A stretch of 64,000 nucleotides of DNA from Leisingera aquimarina DSM 24565 (GTDB lineage: Bacteria; Pseudomonadota; Alphaproteobacteria; Rhodobacterales; Rhodobacteraceae), in assembly GCF_000473165.1 (NCBI RefSeq), contig NZ_AXBE01000012.1, positions 169,644-233,643 on the forward strand, in the 5' to 3' direction. Made by a program: the position numbers and the translations under genes. Positions 8,983-18,085 of the stretch are shown here, one piece after another. The notes under the pieces were generated by a model that saw only the letters and a program-made list of their open reading frames with translations, did no database searches and was not told the origin of the DNA. Every line of letters starts with the position of its first letter. Position 1 is the stretch's first letter.

Positions 8983-10188
8983 ATGCGACGTCCGGCCGTC
9001 CTCGTCCTGAACGCGGGGTCCTCCAGCCTCAAGTTCGCCCTCTTCGAAGCCGGGCAGGGCGGCGCGCGAATTGCCGGTGGGGCGGTTACGGGAATTGGGA
9101 CCGATGCCGCCCGGCTCACGTTGACCGCGACCGGCGACGCGAAAGACATGGAACGAGACGGCGCTTTTCCGGGCCATCACGCAGCACTCGACGCCGTAGT
9201 CTCCGAGGTCAGCTCTGACCGCCTTGCGGCCTTCCCGGTCACCGTTGGTCATCGTGTCGCCCATGGCGGGCCGGATTGCGATTGCCCGGAGGAGGTTACA
9301 CCCGACCTTCTGGCGCGTCTGCGCAGTCTGGTGTCCCTCGCGCCGCTGCATCTGCCCCACAACATCGCGGGGATCGAGGCCATCGCGACCCTGCGCCCGG
9401 ACCTGCCGCAGATCGCCTGTTTCGACACCTCGTTTCACAACCGCCTGCCGCGGGTGGCGAGGATGACCGGCCTGCCGCGCGAGTTGGAAACACCCGAGCT
9501 TCGGCGCTACGGCTATCATGGGCTCAGCTATGAATACATCGTTGGTGCGCTGGCCCGGGACGGCGTCGATGTCGAGGCCGAGCATCTGGTCGTCGCGCAT
9601 CTCGGCAACGGGGCTTCACTGGCCGCCATCCGGGGTGGCAGGTCGATCGAAACCACGATGGGGTTTTCGCTGGTCTCCGGCGTGCCCATGGGGACCCGGT
9701 CCGGCGATATCGACCCCGGTCTGATCCTGCACCTTCAGCAGGAAGCCGGAATGTCAGCGGAGGATCTTGGGAACCTGTTGCGAACCCGGTCGGGCCTCCT
9801 CGGCCTGTCGGGGATAAGCCGCGATATGCGTGTTCTTATCGAGCGCCATGACGCTGCCTCTGCCGAGGCGATCAGGTACTTCTGCTATCATGTTCGGCGC
9901 CACCTGGTCGCGCTGACCGCACCGCTCGAAGGCCTCGACCGGCTGGTCTTCACGGGCGGCATCGGTGCCAATGCCGCACCAGTGCGCGAATTGATCTGCG
10001 CTGGGCTTGGCTATCTTGGGGTCCGTATTGACCACGAGGCCAATCTGGCGGGGAGTAAGACCATCTCCGCAGCCGGTTCGCGGGTCAACGTCGAGGTCCG
10101 CCAGACCGACGAGGAACAGGTGATCGCCGATCACGTCGCGCGTCTTTGCCAAGAATGCGCTTCCGAACCGAAAGCGGCGTCACGATGA
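8983..10188 (+). CDS. ackA: Acetate kinase
   Basis: It interconverts acetyl phosphate + ADP and acetate + ATP (EC 2.7.2.1) in the cytoplasm. The protein is 401 residues, the normal family length. Signatures are NAGSSSLKF at the N-terminus, GHRVAHGG (~90), the FDTSFH motif, YGYHGLSYEY (~180), AHLGNGASL, MGTRSGDIDPG and FTGGIGANA. The ATG at 8983 lies 2 bp after the upstream stop; an in-frame start further upstream would add sequence unlike the family. It overlaps the following phosphotransacetylase gene by 4 bp (ATGA). Together they form a substrate-level phosphorylation pair. Confidence 0.96.
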   Translation: MRRPAVLVLNAGSSSLKFALFEAGQGGARIAGGAVTGIGTDAARLTLTATGDAKDMERDGAFPGHHAALDAVVSEVSSDRLAAFPVTVGHRVAHGGPDCDCPEEVTPDLLARLRSLVSLAPLHLPHNIAGIEAIATLRPDLPQIACFDTSFHNRLPRVARMTGLPRELETPELRRYGYHGLSYEYIVGALARDGVDVEAEHLVVAHLGNGASLAAIRGGRSIETTMGFSLVSGVPMGTRSGDIDPGLILHLQQEAGMSAEDLGNLLRTRSGLLGLSGISRDMRVLIERHDAASAEAIRYFCYHVRRHLVALTAPLEGLDRLVFTGGIGANAAPVRELICAGLGYLGVRIDHEANLAGSKTISAAGSRVNVEVRQTDEEQVIADHVARLCQECASEPKAASR

Positions 10189-11216
10189 CAAGTCAGCAGT
10201 CACCCAAGACACTTACTTCACTCGTTGCCCGTGCACGCGCGACTGGACCGGTCCGCGTCGCTGTCGCCGATGCCGCGCAGGAGGTCGTTCTGGCCACCAT
10301 GCGGCGGGCAAAGGAAGAGGGGCTGGCCGAACCGCACCTGGTGGGCCCCCGGGCGGACATCGAGCCTCTGGCCGCAGCTGCGGGGCTGGGGCTCGACTCG
10401 GCTTGCCTGCACGACAGCGGAGCGGACGCCGACGCGGCGCGAGTGGCGGTCAGGCTGGTGCGGGAAGGCAAAGCCGACGTCGTGATGAAGGGCAATCTGC
10501 ATACCGACGTCTTCATGCGCGTTCTTCTAGATGCGGAAAGCGGGCTGCGTGTTCCCGACCAGCGCGTGAGCCATTTGTTCCAACTAGAAGTGCCGGGACA
10601 CGAGCGGCTGATCGGTATTACCGACGCGGCGATCAATATCGCCCCAGACCTCGCCGCCAAGGCGCAGATCTGCCAGAACGCAGTGGATGCCTTCCGCGCA
10701 ATCGGCGTGGACAAACCCCGCGCTGCGGTCCTGTCGGCGGTCGAGACGGTGACGGCGTCCATAGGTTCCACCCTGGACGCCGCCAGCCTGACCCTGATGG
10801 CGCGGCGCGGGCAGATCACCGGTGCCCTTGTCGACGGGCCGCTTGCATTCGGCAACGCGGTTTCGCCGCTTGCCGTGGCCGAAAAGGGCATCGTCTCGGA
10901 CGTGGCGGGTTGTGCCGATATCCTGCTGGTGCCCGATCTGGTCAGCGGTAACATGCTGGCCAAGGCGCTCGAATATCTCGGCAGAGCCAAAGCCGCCGCC
11001 GTGGCGCTCGGACTGGCCGCGCCGGTGGTCCTGACGTCACGTGCGGATACCGAGGAGACGCGGATCGCGTCGCTTGCCCTGGCGTCGCTGCTCTGGCGGA
11101 GCGGCGGCGCACCAGGCACCACTGAGATGGGCGAGGAATTGCACCGCACGCTGCGGCCCGCGCCGATGGCCGATGCCGATTGCCACCCACTCCCTCTAAC
11201 AAAGGCCAAGAAATGA
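10185..11216 (+). CDS. pta: Phosphate acetyltransferase (short Pta/Ptb-type)
   Basis: It transfers an acyl group between CoA and phosphate (acetyl-CoA + Pi to acetyl phosphate + CoA). The protein is 343 residues, the short form without the N-terminal regulatory domains of E. coli Pta. Typical motifs are VMKGNLHTDVFMR (~105), LIGITDAAINIAPDL (~145), AVLSAVETV, and DLVSGNMLAKALEYLG (~255), followed by VVLTSRADT. The ATGA overlap with ackA fixes the start. Butyryl or other short acyl groups cannot be excluded because Pta and Ptb are close relatives. The next gene remnant again overlaps by 4 bp. Confidence 0.88.
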   Translation: MTSQQSPKTLTSLVARARATGPVRVAVADAAQEVVLATMRRAKEEGLAEPHLVGPRADIEPLAAAAGLGLDSACLHDSGADADAARVAVRLVREGKADVVMKGNLHTDVFMRVLLDAESGLRVPDQRVSHLFQLEVPGHERLIGITDAAINIAPDLAAKAQICQNAVDAFRAIGVDKPRAAVLSAVETVTASIGSTLDAASLTLMARRGQITGALVDGPLAFGNAVSPLAVAEKGIVSDVAGCADILLVPDLVSGNMLAKALEYLGRAKAAAVALGLAAPVVLTSRADTEETRIASLALASLLWRSGGAPGTTEMGEELHRTLRPAPMADADCHPLPLTKAKK

Positions 11217-11639
11217 GCCCCGAGAAACGGAAAAATCAGGATCGTTCGGCCGAAACCCGCGCCAAGGCATCTGGCATGTCAGCTAAACCCCGGTTCGAAG
11301 ACTGCTGCGATCCGCGCGAATTGCTCGATCTTACGGGCCGTAAAGGGCTGGAGATCGGTATCGCCAACGAACGCAGTCTCGCCTGGCCCGGTGGCGACGC
11401 GTGCCGCGTCCGGACTGGTCGGGTCCACCGACCTTCTGGCCGCCAGCGCGAGGATCGCGCCGCTTCGACGCAATATCGAAACCGACGACGTCGGCCTGGC
11501 CACGCTGCTTCTCGCAAGCGATTACACGGCTGCCATCACTGGTGAGACCCTGCATGTCGATGCCGGTGTGCACATCGAGGGGCCGGTCGGCAGAGGTCAG
11601 ATGCAGGGAGAGACCAAACCACGGGAGCAGGAGAAATGA
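11213..11639 (+). pseudogene. fabI: Enoyl-ACP reductase FabI remnant with large internal deletion
   Basis: Only the two ends of a FabI-type short-chain reductase remain. The N-terminal piece contains LLDLTGRKGLEIGIANERSL (the cofactor-binding start of FabI). The C-terminal piece, in another frame from ~11394, contains ATRAASGL, APLRRNIETDDVG and [16 protein letters not shown], the conserved end of the family. The join is near 11385-11395 and about 180 residues are missing, so no functional enzyme can be made. The ends still overlap pta and the Rieske gene with ATGA junctions, which shows the deletion happened inside a coupled operon. Confidence 0.85.
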
Positions 11640-12247
11640 CAGTCATCGGCAGAAGCACGCCTGAGCCGGGTCAAGATAACTCCGAAAGCAGACGGGATTT
11701 TCTTTACTACGCAACAGCTGGAGCGGGTGCAGTGGCCACGGGTGCCGCCGTATGGCGCCTCATTAATTCGATGAACCCGTCTGCAGACGTCCTCAGCCTG
11801 TCGACTGTACGCGTCGACTTGTCCGGCATGGAACGAGGTCAACGGATTACCGTCAGCTGGCAGGGCAAGCCTGTCTTCGTCTGGCGCCGGTCACAAGAGG
11901 CCATCGATGTGGCGCGCGCCACACCGCTTGACGCGCTGGTCGACCAGACGGACAGCGCCAGAGAAAACCCGAACCACACACAGCCGGAGCCTGCACTCGA
12001 CCAAAACCGGACGGCAGACGAGGCCGGTGAATGGCTGATCGTCATCGGGATCTGCACGCATCTTGGCTGCGTCCCCGTTGGCCAGGGATCGGGAGATGCT
12101 CTTGGGGAATTCGGCGGATGGTTCTGCCCTTGTCACGGATCGCACTACGACACGTCCGGACGGATCAGGAAGGGGCCTGCCCCGCGCAACCTCGACATCC
12201 CTCGCTACACGCTCGCCGACGATCTCATGCTGACGATCGAGGCATGA
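11636..12247 (+). CDS. petA: Rieske [2Fe-2S] protein, cytochrome bc1 type
   Basis: This is the iron-sulfur subunit type of ubiquinol:cytochrome c reductase. At residues ~18-45 it has a twin-arginine-like signal/anchor ([19 protein letters not shown]). The cluster ligands are CTHLGC (~138) and CPCHGSHYD (~163), both intact. Length is 203 residues, slightly above usual, with an insert rich in Asn/Gln/Pro before the first box. No cytochrome b or c1 gene follows, so it is an orphan copy beside acetate genes; it may replace the housekeeping subunit under stress. Start fixed by ATGA overlap with the fabI remnant. Confidence 0.88.
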   Translation: MTVIGRSTPEPGQDNSESRRDFLYYATAGAGAVATGAAVWRLINSMNPSADVLSLSTVRVDLSGMERGQRITVSWQGKPVFVWRRSQEAIDVARATPLDALVDQTDSARENPNHTQPEPALDQNRTADEAGEWLIVIGICTHLGCVPVGQGSGDALGEFGGWFCPCHGSHYDTSGRIRKGPAPRNLDIPRYTLADDLMLTIEA

Positions 12248-12278
12248 GACCACCAACAAACAGAAAGGACCCTGAACC

Positions 12279-12971
12279 ATGAAGGCCAAGGACGTGATGA
12301 AAACCGGTGTCGTCACTATCCGTGACGACGGAACTGTCGAAGGGGCAGTCAAGTTGATGCTGGACAACCACATCAGCGCTCTTCCGGTTCTCGACAGCGA
12401 CAACAGACTCGTCGGCCTGATTAGCGAAGGCGACATCATACGACGGATGCGAGACGGCGGAGCACAGCGCCGTTCGTGGTGGCTGGAGTTGTTTGCCGGC
12501 GAAGCCGATGCGAAGGACTACGTCAAGGCCCGCAGTCATAAGGTCGCCGACGTGATGACCCGCGATCTTGTCACGGTCGATGAAGGCACACCGGTCGGCG
12601 AGATTGCCAAGACACTCGAAACCCGCCGTATCAAACGCGTTCCGGTCCTTCGGGACGAAAAGATCGTCGGAATTGTATCCCGCGCCGACCTCGTCCGCGC
12701 GCTGGCACAGTCGACCAAGGGAAAGCTGCCGTCGCCCACGCTCGCGGACGAGCCGTTGCGCAAGGCGGTCGAGGCCGCGATCGCCGAAGTTCCCGGCGCA
12801 TCGGTCAACCTTATCAACCTCATTGTGGAGAACGGGAACGTCTCCGTGTGGGGTGTTGCCGACAGCGATTTCGTCGAAAACGCGATCCGGGTCGCTGCCG
12901 AAAATGTCGATGGTATCCGCTCGGTCGATGTCCACATGGGGCGGCTTCCTGCATGGGGGTATGGGATTTGA
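12279..12971 (+). CDS. CBS-pair protein with C-terminal BON domain
   Basis: The 230-residue cytoplasmic protein has two CBS motifs (residues ~5-60 with VMKTGVVTI and HISALPVLD; ~85-145 with VMTRDLVTV and RIKRVPVLRDEKIVGIVSR), then a BON domain (~155-225). CBS pairs bind adenine nucleotides and usually act as energy sensors; BON domains bind membranes or other proteins. A GAAAGGA site precedes the ATG. Such proteins frequently accompany low-oxygen stress genes. No regulatory site was identified upstream. Confidence 0.85.
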   Translation: MKAKDVMKTGVVTIRDDGTVEGAVKLMLDNHISALPVLDSDNRLVGLISEGDIIRRMRDGGAQRRSWWLELFAGEADAKDYVKARSHKVADVMTRDLVTVDEGTPVGEIAKTLETRRIKRVPVLRDEKIVGIVSRADLVRALAQSTKGKLPSPTLADEPLRKAVEAAIAEVPGASVNLINLIVENGNVSVWGVADSDFVENAIRVAAENVDGIRSVDVHMGRLPAWGYGI

Positions 12972-13262
12972 GGTTTCTGATGTCGGTCGCCTAAAAGGGC
13001 GCTTGAATTACCGGGCGAAGAGTCCAAGGGCTGAGTGTCAACTTGTTCATCGGCACGAATTTCATCTCCGGAGATGTCATTCACGCTGCGTTACTGGCCC
13101 AAAAAATCATTTCTGGCTGAGCCCTGTTTTGATGCTGAGTGAGGCAAGACGGAGAGAGACACTCGTTCAGAGTGACGGATGAAAGCCGAAAACTGTGGCA
13201 CTAGCTGTAATGGTTGCCGCCGCCGAGCGTCTACTTTGTGAACCTTGAAAACGGAGGCACCC

Positions 13263-13445
13263 ATGAAGAACGACAAAGTGACCCAAGTGCAGCAAAGCAC
13301 CGCAGGCGTAAATGCGGGATGTTGCTGCAGTGGTTCGAAACACGCGGCGAATGACACGGATCATCAATCCGTCGCGGCGGCCCAGCCATCTGCAAAGCCA
13401 GAAACACCAGCAAAAAGCGGAGGTGGGTGTTGCGGGCATAACTGA
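13263..13445 (+). CDS. Small Cys-rich, probably metal-binding protein
   Basis: The 60-residue protein has a CCCSGSKH cluster near residue 20, a Pro/Ala linker and a C-terminal GGGCCGHN. The ATG at 13263 follows the strong site AACGGAGG. The spacing of Cys and His suggests a metal (copper-type) ligand set. It lies before a DUF2933 protein and a methyltransferase-like membrane protein, a combination often seen near copper-tolerance genes. The 290 bp before it hold no recognised gene. Confidence 0.6.
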   Translation: MKNDKVTQVQQSTAGVNAGCCCSGSKHAANDTDHQSVAAAQPSAKPETPAKSGGGCCGHN

Positions 13446-13601
13446 GGCGCAAAGGCGCGTCTCAACGCCAAGCTGACAAGGGCAGGCTGCGAAGTCGAGG
13501 CGAAGCCCCTCCCTCATGTGCTCACTTTCAATACCCACTTCGCGCGGGGCCGCTCCGAGAGCGTCCCGCGCACAACATACTGACAATATGGAGTTTTCGA
13601 A

Positions 13602-13841
13602 ATGGAAACACACGATCATCACGGCAAACCGGAAGAAGAGCCGATGCCTGTGCCCTACTGGAAATCCCGCGCCGGTATTTATCTGATCGTCGCGCTGGCT
13701 CTCGGCGGTCTGCTGCTCGGCTATGAGCACCGCGTTCATATTTTCGCCAGCGAGTGGGTCCTGTTTCTGCCCCTGCTGCTCTGCGTCGGGATGCATTTTT
13801 TCATGCACGGCGGGCACGGATCGGGAGATGACAAATCATGA
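13602..13841 (+). CDS. DUF2933-type small membrane protein
   Basis: A 79-residue protein with a His-rich N-terminus (METHDHHGK), two hydrophobic helices and a His/Gly-rich end (MHFFMHGGHGSG). This pattern is that of DUF2933 proteins, found with copper-handling genes. Its stop overlaps the next start (ATGA at 13838), so it is coupled to the methyltransferase-like gene. Confidence 0.65.
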   Translation: METHDHHGKPEEEPMPVPYWKSRAGIYLIVALALGGLLLGYEHRVHIFASEWVLFLPLLLCVGMHFFMHGGHGSGDDKS

Positions 13842-14485
13842 CCGACCCGGGCTCCTCTTACGGCCTGTGGCTGCTCGTGTTCATCAATTCAGCGGTCTTC
13901 ATTCTGTTCGCTTTCAGCTTCTTCAAGCCGCAAACATCGCGCGACTGGCGTAGCTTTGGGGCCTTCAGCGCCTTCATCGTCGCGCTCTTTGTCGAGATGT
14001 ATGGCTTCCCACTGACGATCTTCTTTCTGTCAGGTTGGCTTCAGTCGAACTGGCCGGGGATTGACTGGTTCGCGCATGACAGCGGGCACCTGCCGGAAAT
14101 GATCTTTGGTTGGAGTTCGAACCCGCATTTCGGGCCGTTTCATTTCCTCAGCTTCCTGCTGATCGGTGGGGGCTTCTGGCTGATCTCGGTGGCCTGGCAC
14201 CATCTCTGGGCTGCTCAGCGGGCCGGGCGACTTGCGGTCACAGGCCCCTACGCCCGGATACGGCATCCGCAATATGTGGGGTTCGTTCTCATCATGGCAG
14301 GGTTCCTCGTGCAATGGCCGACAATCCTTACGCTCGCAATGTTCCCGGTTCTGGTCTGGATGTATGCGCGACTTGCAAAAAGCGAGGAGGCCGATAGCCG
14401 TGCCCGGTTTGGCGAGGCTTGGGAGAGATATGCAGAGGATGTACCGGCGTTTCTGCCTCGATTGCGTGATTTTTCTGCGCAGTGA
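13838..14485 (+). CDS. Isoprenylcysteine carboxyl methyltransferase-like integral membrane protein
   Basis: A 215-residue protein with five hydrophobic segments. The conserved C-terminal part has GPYARIRHPQYVGFVLIMAGF (~130-150) and later the EEADSRARFGEAWERYAEDVPAF signature, which define the ICMT/PEMT family (SAM-dependent methyltransferases in the membrane). In bacteria the substrates are generally unknown. The ATGA overlap with the DUF2933 gene fixes the start and suggests a common function. Confidence 0.8.
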   Translation: MTDPGSSYGLWLLVFINSAVFILFAFSFFKPQTSRDWRSFGAFSAFIVALFVEMYGFPLTIFFLSGWLQSNWPGIDWFAHDSGHLPEMIFGWSSNPHFGPFHFLSFLLIGGGFWLISVAWHHLWAAQRAGRLAVTGPYARIRHPQYVGFVLIMAGFLVQWPTILTLAMFPVLVWMYARLAKSEEADSRARFGEAWERYAEDVPAFLPRLRDFSAQ

Positions 14486-14640
14486 ACGTAAAGGCTTTGC
14501 CCCGTTCTTGCGAAGCGCCAGCAGGCTGCCCCCCGATGGGAAGAGCGAAGCAGGCTCGATTTTCGCTGAAGACCGGGCGCCACTGCGCAGTCTGCATCTT
14601 GATTGAAGGATGAATTCGGCTACGGAAATGGACGACGGAT

Positions 14641-15732
14641 TTGCGAATTGAAAGCGCCAAGACCAGGAGGGCGGGAGGAGCGGACAATCTGGTGATCCTT
14701 GGCGGATCCGGTGATGTTGGCTCACGGCTCATTTCCCTCCTTTCGGACCACGAGGGCTGGAAGGTTTGGGCTGTTTTCAGACGACGTCGGCCGGCTGATT
14801 CTGCACATCCAAACCTCGTCGCGATCACACTCGACGTGGCGAGTCACGGGGTGGCTGATGCGCTTCCCGAGGACGCCATCGTCATCAATCTTACCGAAGC
14901 GGCACCTCCGGGACTGGTCGCGGAGGTTCTCGCCAGGGGCGGCACGGTTCTCGATACGTCCGCGACGCCGAATTATGTCGATGGTCTAGTCAAAGCCGCT
15001 GATGGGAAAGACGGATGCCTCATAACGGGCGTTGGTACGGCACCGGGTCTCAGCACCTTGATGGGCGCAGATCTGGCGAGGGACGCACGGGTGCGAACGG
15101 TGCGTATTGGGCTTGAGCTAGGGATGGGCCGTCATTACGGGCAGGCGGCAGCTGAGTGGTTCTTTCGGACGCTTGGACAGCCTTATGACGACCCGATTAC
15201 CGGCCGTTCTGCATTTCCTGGCATGAACCCTTGGAGGTTCAAGTTCGCGCGGAACGAGGCTCCGCGACTGGCGCTCGACATAGCGTTTCCCGATGCCGGA
15301 ATATTTCCCAACGGACGCGAGGGCTGCGTTCGCAGTTACTTGGCCGTCGATCCGCCCCTCGTCACACGCCTTTTTGCAGTGCCACAGAGGCTTGGGCTCG
15401 GACGCTGGATGGCAAGGCATTCCCCGCGATTGACACAACTTTCACAGTGGCTGCCTAACATCGGGCCCACAAGAACACGGATTGCGGCGGTTGCGTTCGA
15501 TAGCGATGGCAAAGAGATTGCGTCGCACCTTTTCGAGGGCGGCGATCAGGCCGATTTGACGGCCATTATGATATTGCTGACAGTTCAAGCAATATGTTCC
15601 GGCGACGCGCGGCAGACAGGGGGCACTTCCATCGTTGACCACCTCGATCTTGCGCAAGTGCTGAGAGGGCTGCGTCGGCATTTTCCTGACGCGGAGACGA
15701 TTCACACGAACACTTGGCGAAGGCCGAACTAA
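14641..15732 (+). CDS. Saccharopine-dehydrogenase-like NAD(P)-binding protein
   Basis: The N-terminus carries a Rossmann motif LVILGGSGDVGSRLISLL (~17-34), followed by TAPPGLVAEV-type strands and ITGVGTAPGLSTLMGADLA (~128-145), as in trans-acting saccharopine dehydrogenase-like proteins. The best start is TTG at 14641; no ATG lies in frame nearby, so the exact start is uncertain (a GTG near 14691 would remove the first glycine-motif strand). Length 363 residues. No catalytic role can be assigned. Confidence 0.65.
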   Translation: MRIESAKTRRAGGADNLVILGGSGDVGSRLISLLSDHEGWKVWAVFRRRRPADSAHPNLVAITLDVASHGVADALPEDAIVINLTEAAPPGLVAEVLARGGTVLDTSATPNYVDGLVKAADGKDGCLITGVGTAPGLSTLMGADLARDARVRTVRIGLELGMGRHYGQAAAEWFFRTLGQPYDDPITGRSAFPGMNPWRFKFARNEAPRLALDIAFPDAGIFPNGREGCVRSYLAVDPPLVTRLFAVPQRLGLGRWMARHSPRLTQLSQWLPNIGPTRTRIAAVAFDSDGKEIASHLFEGGDQADLTAIMILLTVQAICSGDARQTGGTSIVDHLDLAQVLRGLRRHFPDAETIHTNTWRRPN

Positions 15733-15741
15733 GAGACGAAA

Positions 15742-17073
15742 GTGACAAGACACGTTATGAATCACGACCACGACAGCAACGGCTACAAGAAGAATTCCAT
15801 CGCGCTGGGCGGTGCGGTTGCCATGGGGACCGGCGTCATGATCGGCGCTGGAATCTTTGCCCTGACCGGTCAGATCGCCGAGCTTGCCGGGCCGCTCTTT
15901 CCCATTGCCTTCATCATCGGCGCGATTGTGACCGGGTTCAGTTCCTACAGCTACATCAAGATGTCCAACGCCTGGCCCTCGGCAGGGGGTATCGGGATGA
16001 TTCTGCAGAAGTGTTACGGACCGGGGGCGGTTGCGGCAGGGGCGGCGCTTCTTATGGCGCTTAGCATGGTGATCGCCGAAAGCCTCGTCGCCAGGACCTT
16101 TGCCACTTACCTCCTGCGCGCATTCGATATCGAGGGCGGGCCGCTTGTGCCCATCCTTGCCGTCGGGGTGATCCTTTTTGCTTTCCTGGTGAACATCGCG
16201 GGCAACCGGTCGATCGGGCTGTTTTCGATGATCATGGCCGCAATCAAGATCGGTGGCATCGCGCTCTTCGGGATCGCCGCCCTGTGGTCGAGCGGCTTCG
16301 ACTTCGCCGCGGCGTCGCAGGATACTATCGATTTTGGCGCGATGGGCTTCGTTGCGTCGGTCGCGCTTGCCATTCTTGCGTTCAAAGGCTTCACAACCAT
16401 CACCAACAGCGGTGCCGAGATCACCGATCCGAACCGCAATGTGGGGGGCGCGATCATGATTTCGATTGCGCTATGCGTGGTCGTCTATCTGCTTGTGGCC
16501 TTCGGCGTTGGGTCCAGCCTGACCATCGACGAGATCATTGCCGCCAAGGACTACTCGCTGGCCGAGGCAGCGGAACCGGCGTTGGGTCAGGTGGGCTTTC
16601 TGCTGACGGTCCTGTTGGCGGTGGTGGCGACGGCGTCAGCCGTGCTGGCCAGCGTCTTTGCCGTCTCGCGGATGCTGGCCATGCTCACAAATATGAAGAT
16701 GATCCCGCATAGCCATTTCGGCATGTCCGGTCTCATCCAGCGGCATACGCTGGTCTATACGGTGGTCATCGCGTCCTTCCTTGCCGTCTTCTTCGATCTG
16801 AGCCGCATCGCGTCTCTCGGCGCGTTCTTCTACCTTATCATGGATATGGTTGTGCATTGGGGTGTCTGGCGCTTCCGTCGGGCGGACATCGGCGCCTCTG
16901 GCGTCGTCATTCTTGCGGCGCTCGGGTTCGATGCGATTGTTCTGGTCGCCTTCACCGCTATGAAACTGCAAAACGATCCCGCAATTGTTATCTTTGCCTT
17001 AATCGCAATCCTGATAGTCTTCGCTTTTGAAAAGACATATTTGCGTGCTTGGATCGCAGCGGCTGCAGATTGA
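15742..17073 (+). CDS. APC-superfamily amino acid/cation permease
   Basis: A 443-residue transporter with about twelve hydrophobic segments. The first helix carries GTGVMIGAGIFALTGQIAELAG, the typical substrate-binding unwound motif of APC permeases, and later FKGFTTITNSGAEITDPNRN is the conserved loop around helix 6-7. Start at GTG 15742; ATG 15757 (MNHDHD) is an alternative and gives the usual short N-terminus. The substrate is unknown. Confidence 0.82.
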   Translation: MTRHVMNHDHDSNGYKKNSIALGGAVAMGTGVMIGAGIFALTGQIAELAGPLFPIAFIIGAIVTGFSSYSYIKMSNAWPSAGGIGMILQKCYGPGAVAAGAALLMALSMVIAESLVARTFATYLLRAFDIEGGPLVPILAVGVILFAFLVNIAGNRSIGLFSMIMAAIKIGGIALFGIAALWSSGFDFAAASQDTIDFGAMGFVASVALAILAFKGFTTITNSGAEITDPNRNVGGAIMISIALCVVVYLLVAFGVGSSLTIDEIIAAKDYSLAEAAEPALGQVGFLLTVLLAVVATASAVLASVFAVSRMLAMLTNMKMIPHSHFGMSGLIQRHTLVYTVVIASFLAVFFDLSRIASLGAFFYLIMDMVVHWGVWRFRRADIGASGVVILAALGFDAIVLVAFTAMKLQNDPAIVIFALIAILIVFAFEKTYLRAWIAAAAD

Positions 17074-17111
17074 CGCCTGTGATTTTGCACAAGGACAGAG
17101 GCCCTCAACCG

Positions 17112-17816
17112 ATGATGTCATTTACGCGAAACGCCTGGTGGTTCCGGCATGTTTTGATCGTCATCTTCGCAGCGGTCGCAACTGCGCTGGTTCTGTACAG
17201 TCGCGCCGAATGGTCCCCGATGCATCGCTGGAACCGCGCCATCGGGGACGTGTCACTGGTTCTTATCGCCATGGCGATGATGCTTGGGCCGCTGTCACGG
17301 CTCTGGCGCCAGGGGACGCGTGTCTTGCCGTACCGTCGGGAACTCGGGATTTATGCCGTCGTTCTGGCGTTCGTTCATGCGACGATCATCCTCTTCGGTT
17401 GGGTCGAACTTGATCTGATGCGCCTGTTTGGCTTTGAATTCCATCCCGGTTTACAACGCTATGTCATGGTCAACCACGGGTTTGCTCTGGCAAATGTCTC
17501 GGGCCTTTTGGGATTGATCTATGGCCTCGTTCTCGGGCTGACATCGAAGGACGCCAGCCTGCGCCTGTTGGGGAACAGTATCTGGAAATATGTGCAACGG
17601 GGGACGTATGTGCTCTGGTGGTTGAGTGTCGCACATACCGCATATTTCCTGTTCATCCACTTCCTGGACTACCACCGGCAAACGCCCGAACCGAACTGGG
17701 CGCAATGGCCTTTCGTCGCGCTTGTCGCCGCTGTTCTTGGCTTGCAGATTGCAGCGTCCACGGTGACGTGGCGAAAATCCATTGGTGGAGGAGCAAATGC
17801 AGCCGTGGCCGAATAG
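17112..17816 (+). CDS. Ferric-reductase-like transmembrane protein (MsrQ-like)
   Basis: A 234-residue membrane protein with six hydrophobic helices and pairs of conserved His residues in the helices (HRWN, FVHATI, VNHGFAL, VAHTAYFLFIH), as expected for a haem-binding ferric-reductase-like domain. The ATG at 17112 is preferred to upstream frames because it gives a short cytoplasmic N-terminus before helix 1. There is no flavin domain, so it likely receives electrons from a partner. The DNA right after it holds the duplicated channel fragment. Confidence 0.72.
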   Translation: MMSFTRNAWWFRHVLIVIFAAVATALVLYSRAEWSPMHRWNRAIGDVSLVLIAMAMMLGPLSRLWRQGTRVLPYRRELGIYAVVLAFVHATIILFGWVELDLMRLFGFEFHPGLQRYVMVNHGFALANVSGLLGLIYGLVLGLTSKDASLRLLGNSIWKYVQRGTYVLWWLSVAHTAYFLFIHFLDYHRQTPEPNWAQWPFVALVAAVLGLQIAASTVTWRKSIGGGANAAVAE

Positions 17817-17940
17817 CGCGGCGGGCCGTTTGACCTTTGATCAAGGAGTTGAGCCCTGGTTCAAACCTGGCAGAAACGCGCGCAGGCCGTCCCGTCACGG
17901 GTCGCTTGCGTGGCTGGAAGTAGATGCCTGAATTGCAGTT

Positions 17941-18070
17941 TCAATCCTCTGGTGCCACGCAGGGCCGCCAGTCCCACAGACGGTTCATCGTCGCAAACAG
18001 GAAGGACGCAGACCAGGCGATCAGCAAGAGCCCGTTCAGCGCCTCGACACCGGTGAGAAACCGCAGATGC
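17941..18070 (-). pseudogene. Copy of the 3' end of the ion-channel gene at 487-966
   Basis: Bases 17945-18070 match 491-616 over 126 bp with three substitutions and no gap. The copy encodes the last ~40 residues of the channel, including an in-frame stop (TGA at 17943-17941), but nothing upstream of it matches the rest of the gene. It is in the same orientation as the intact gene, so the two copies are direct repeats bounding ~17.4 kb. Confidence 0.93.
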
Positions 18071-18085
18071 AAGGCAGCTGCGTTG

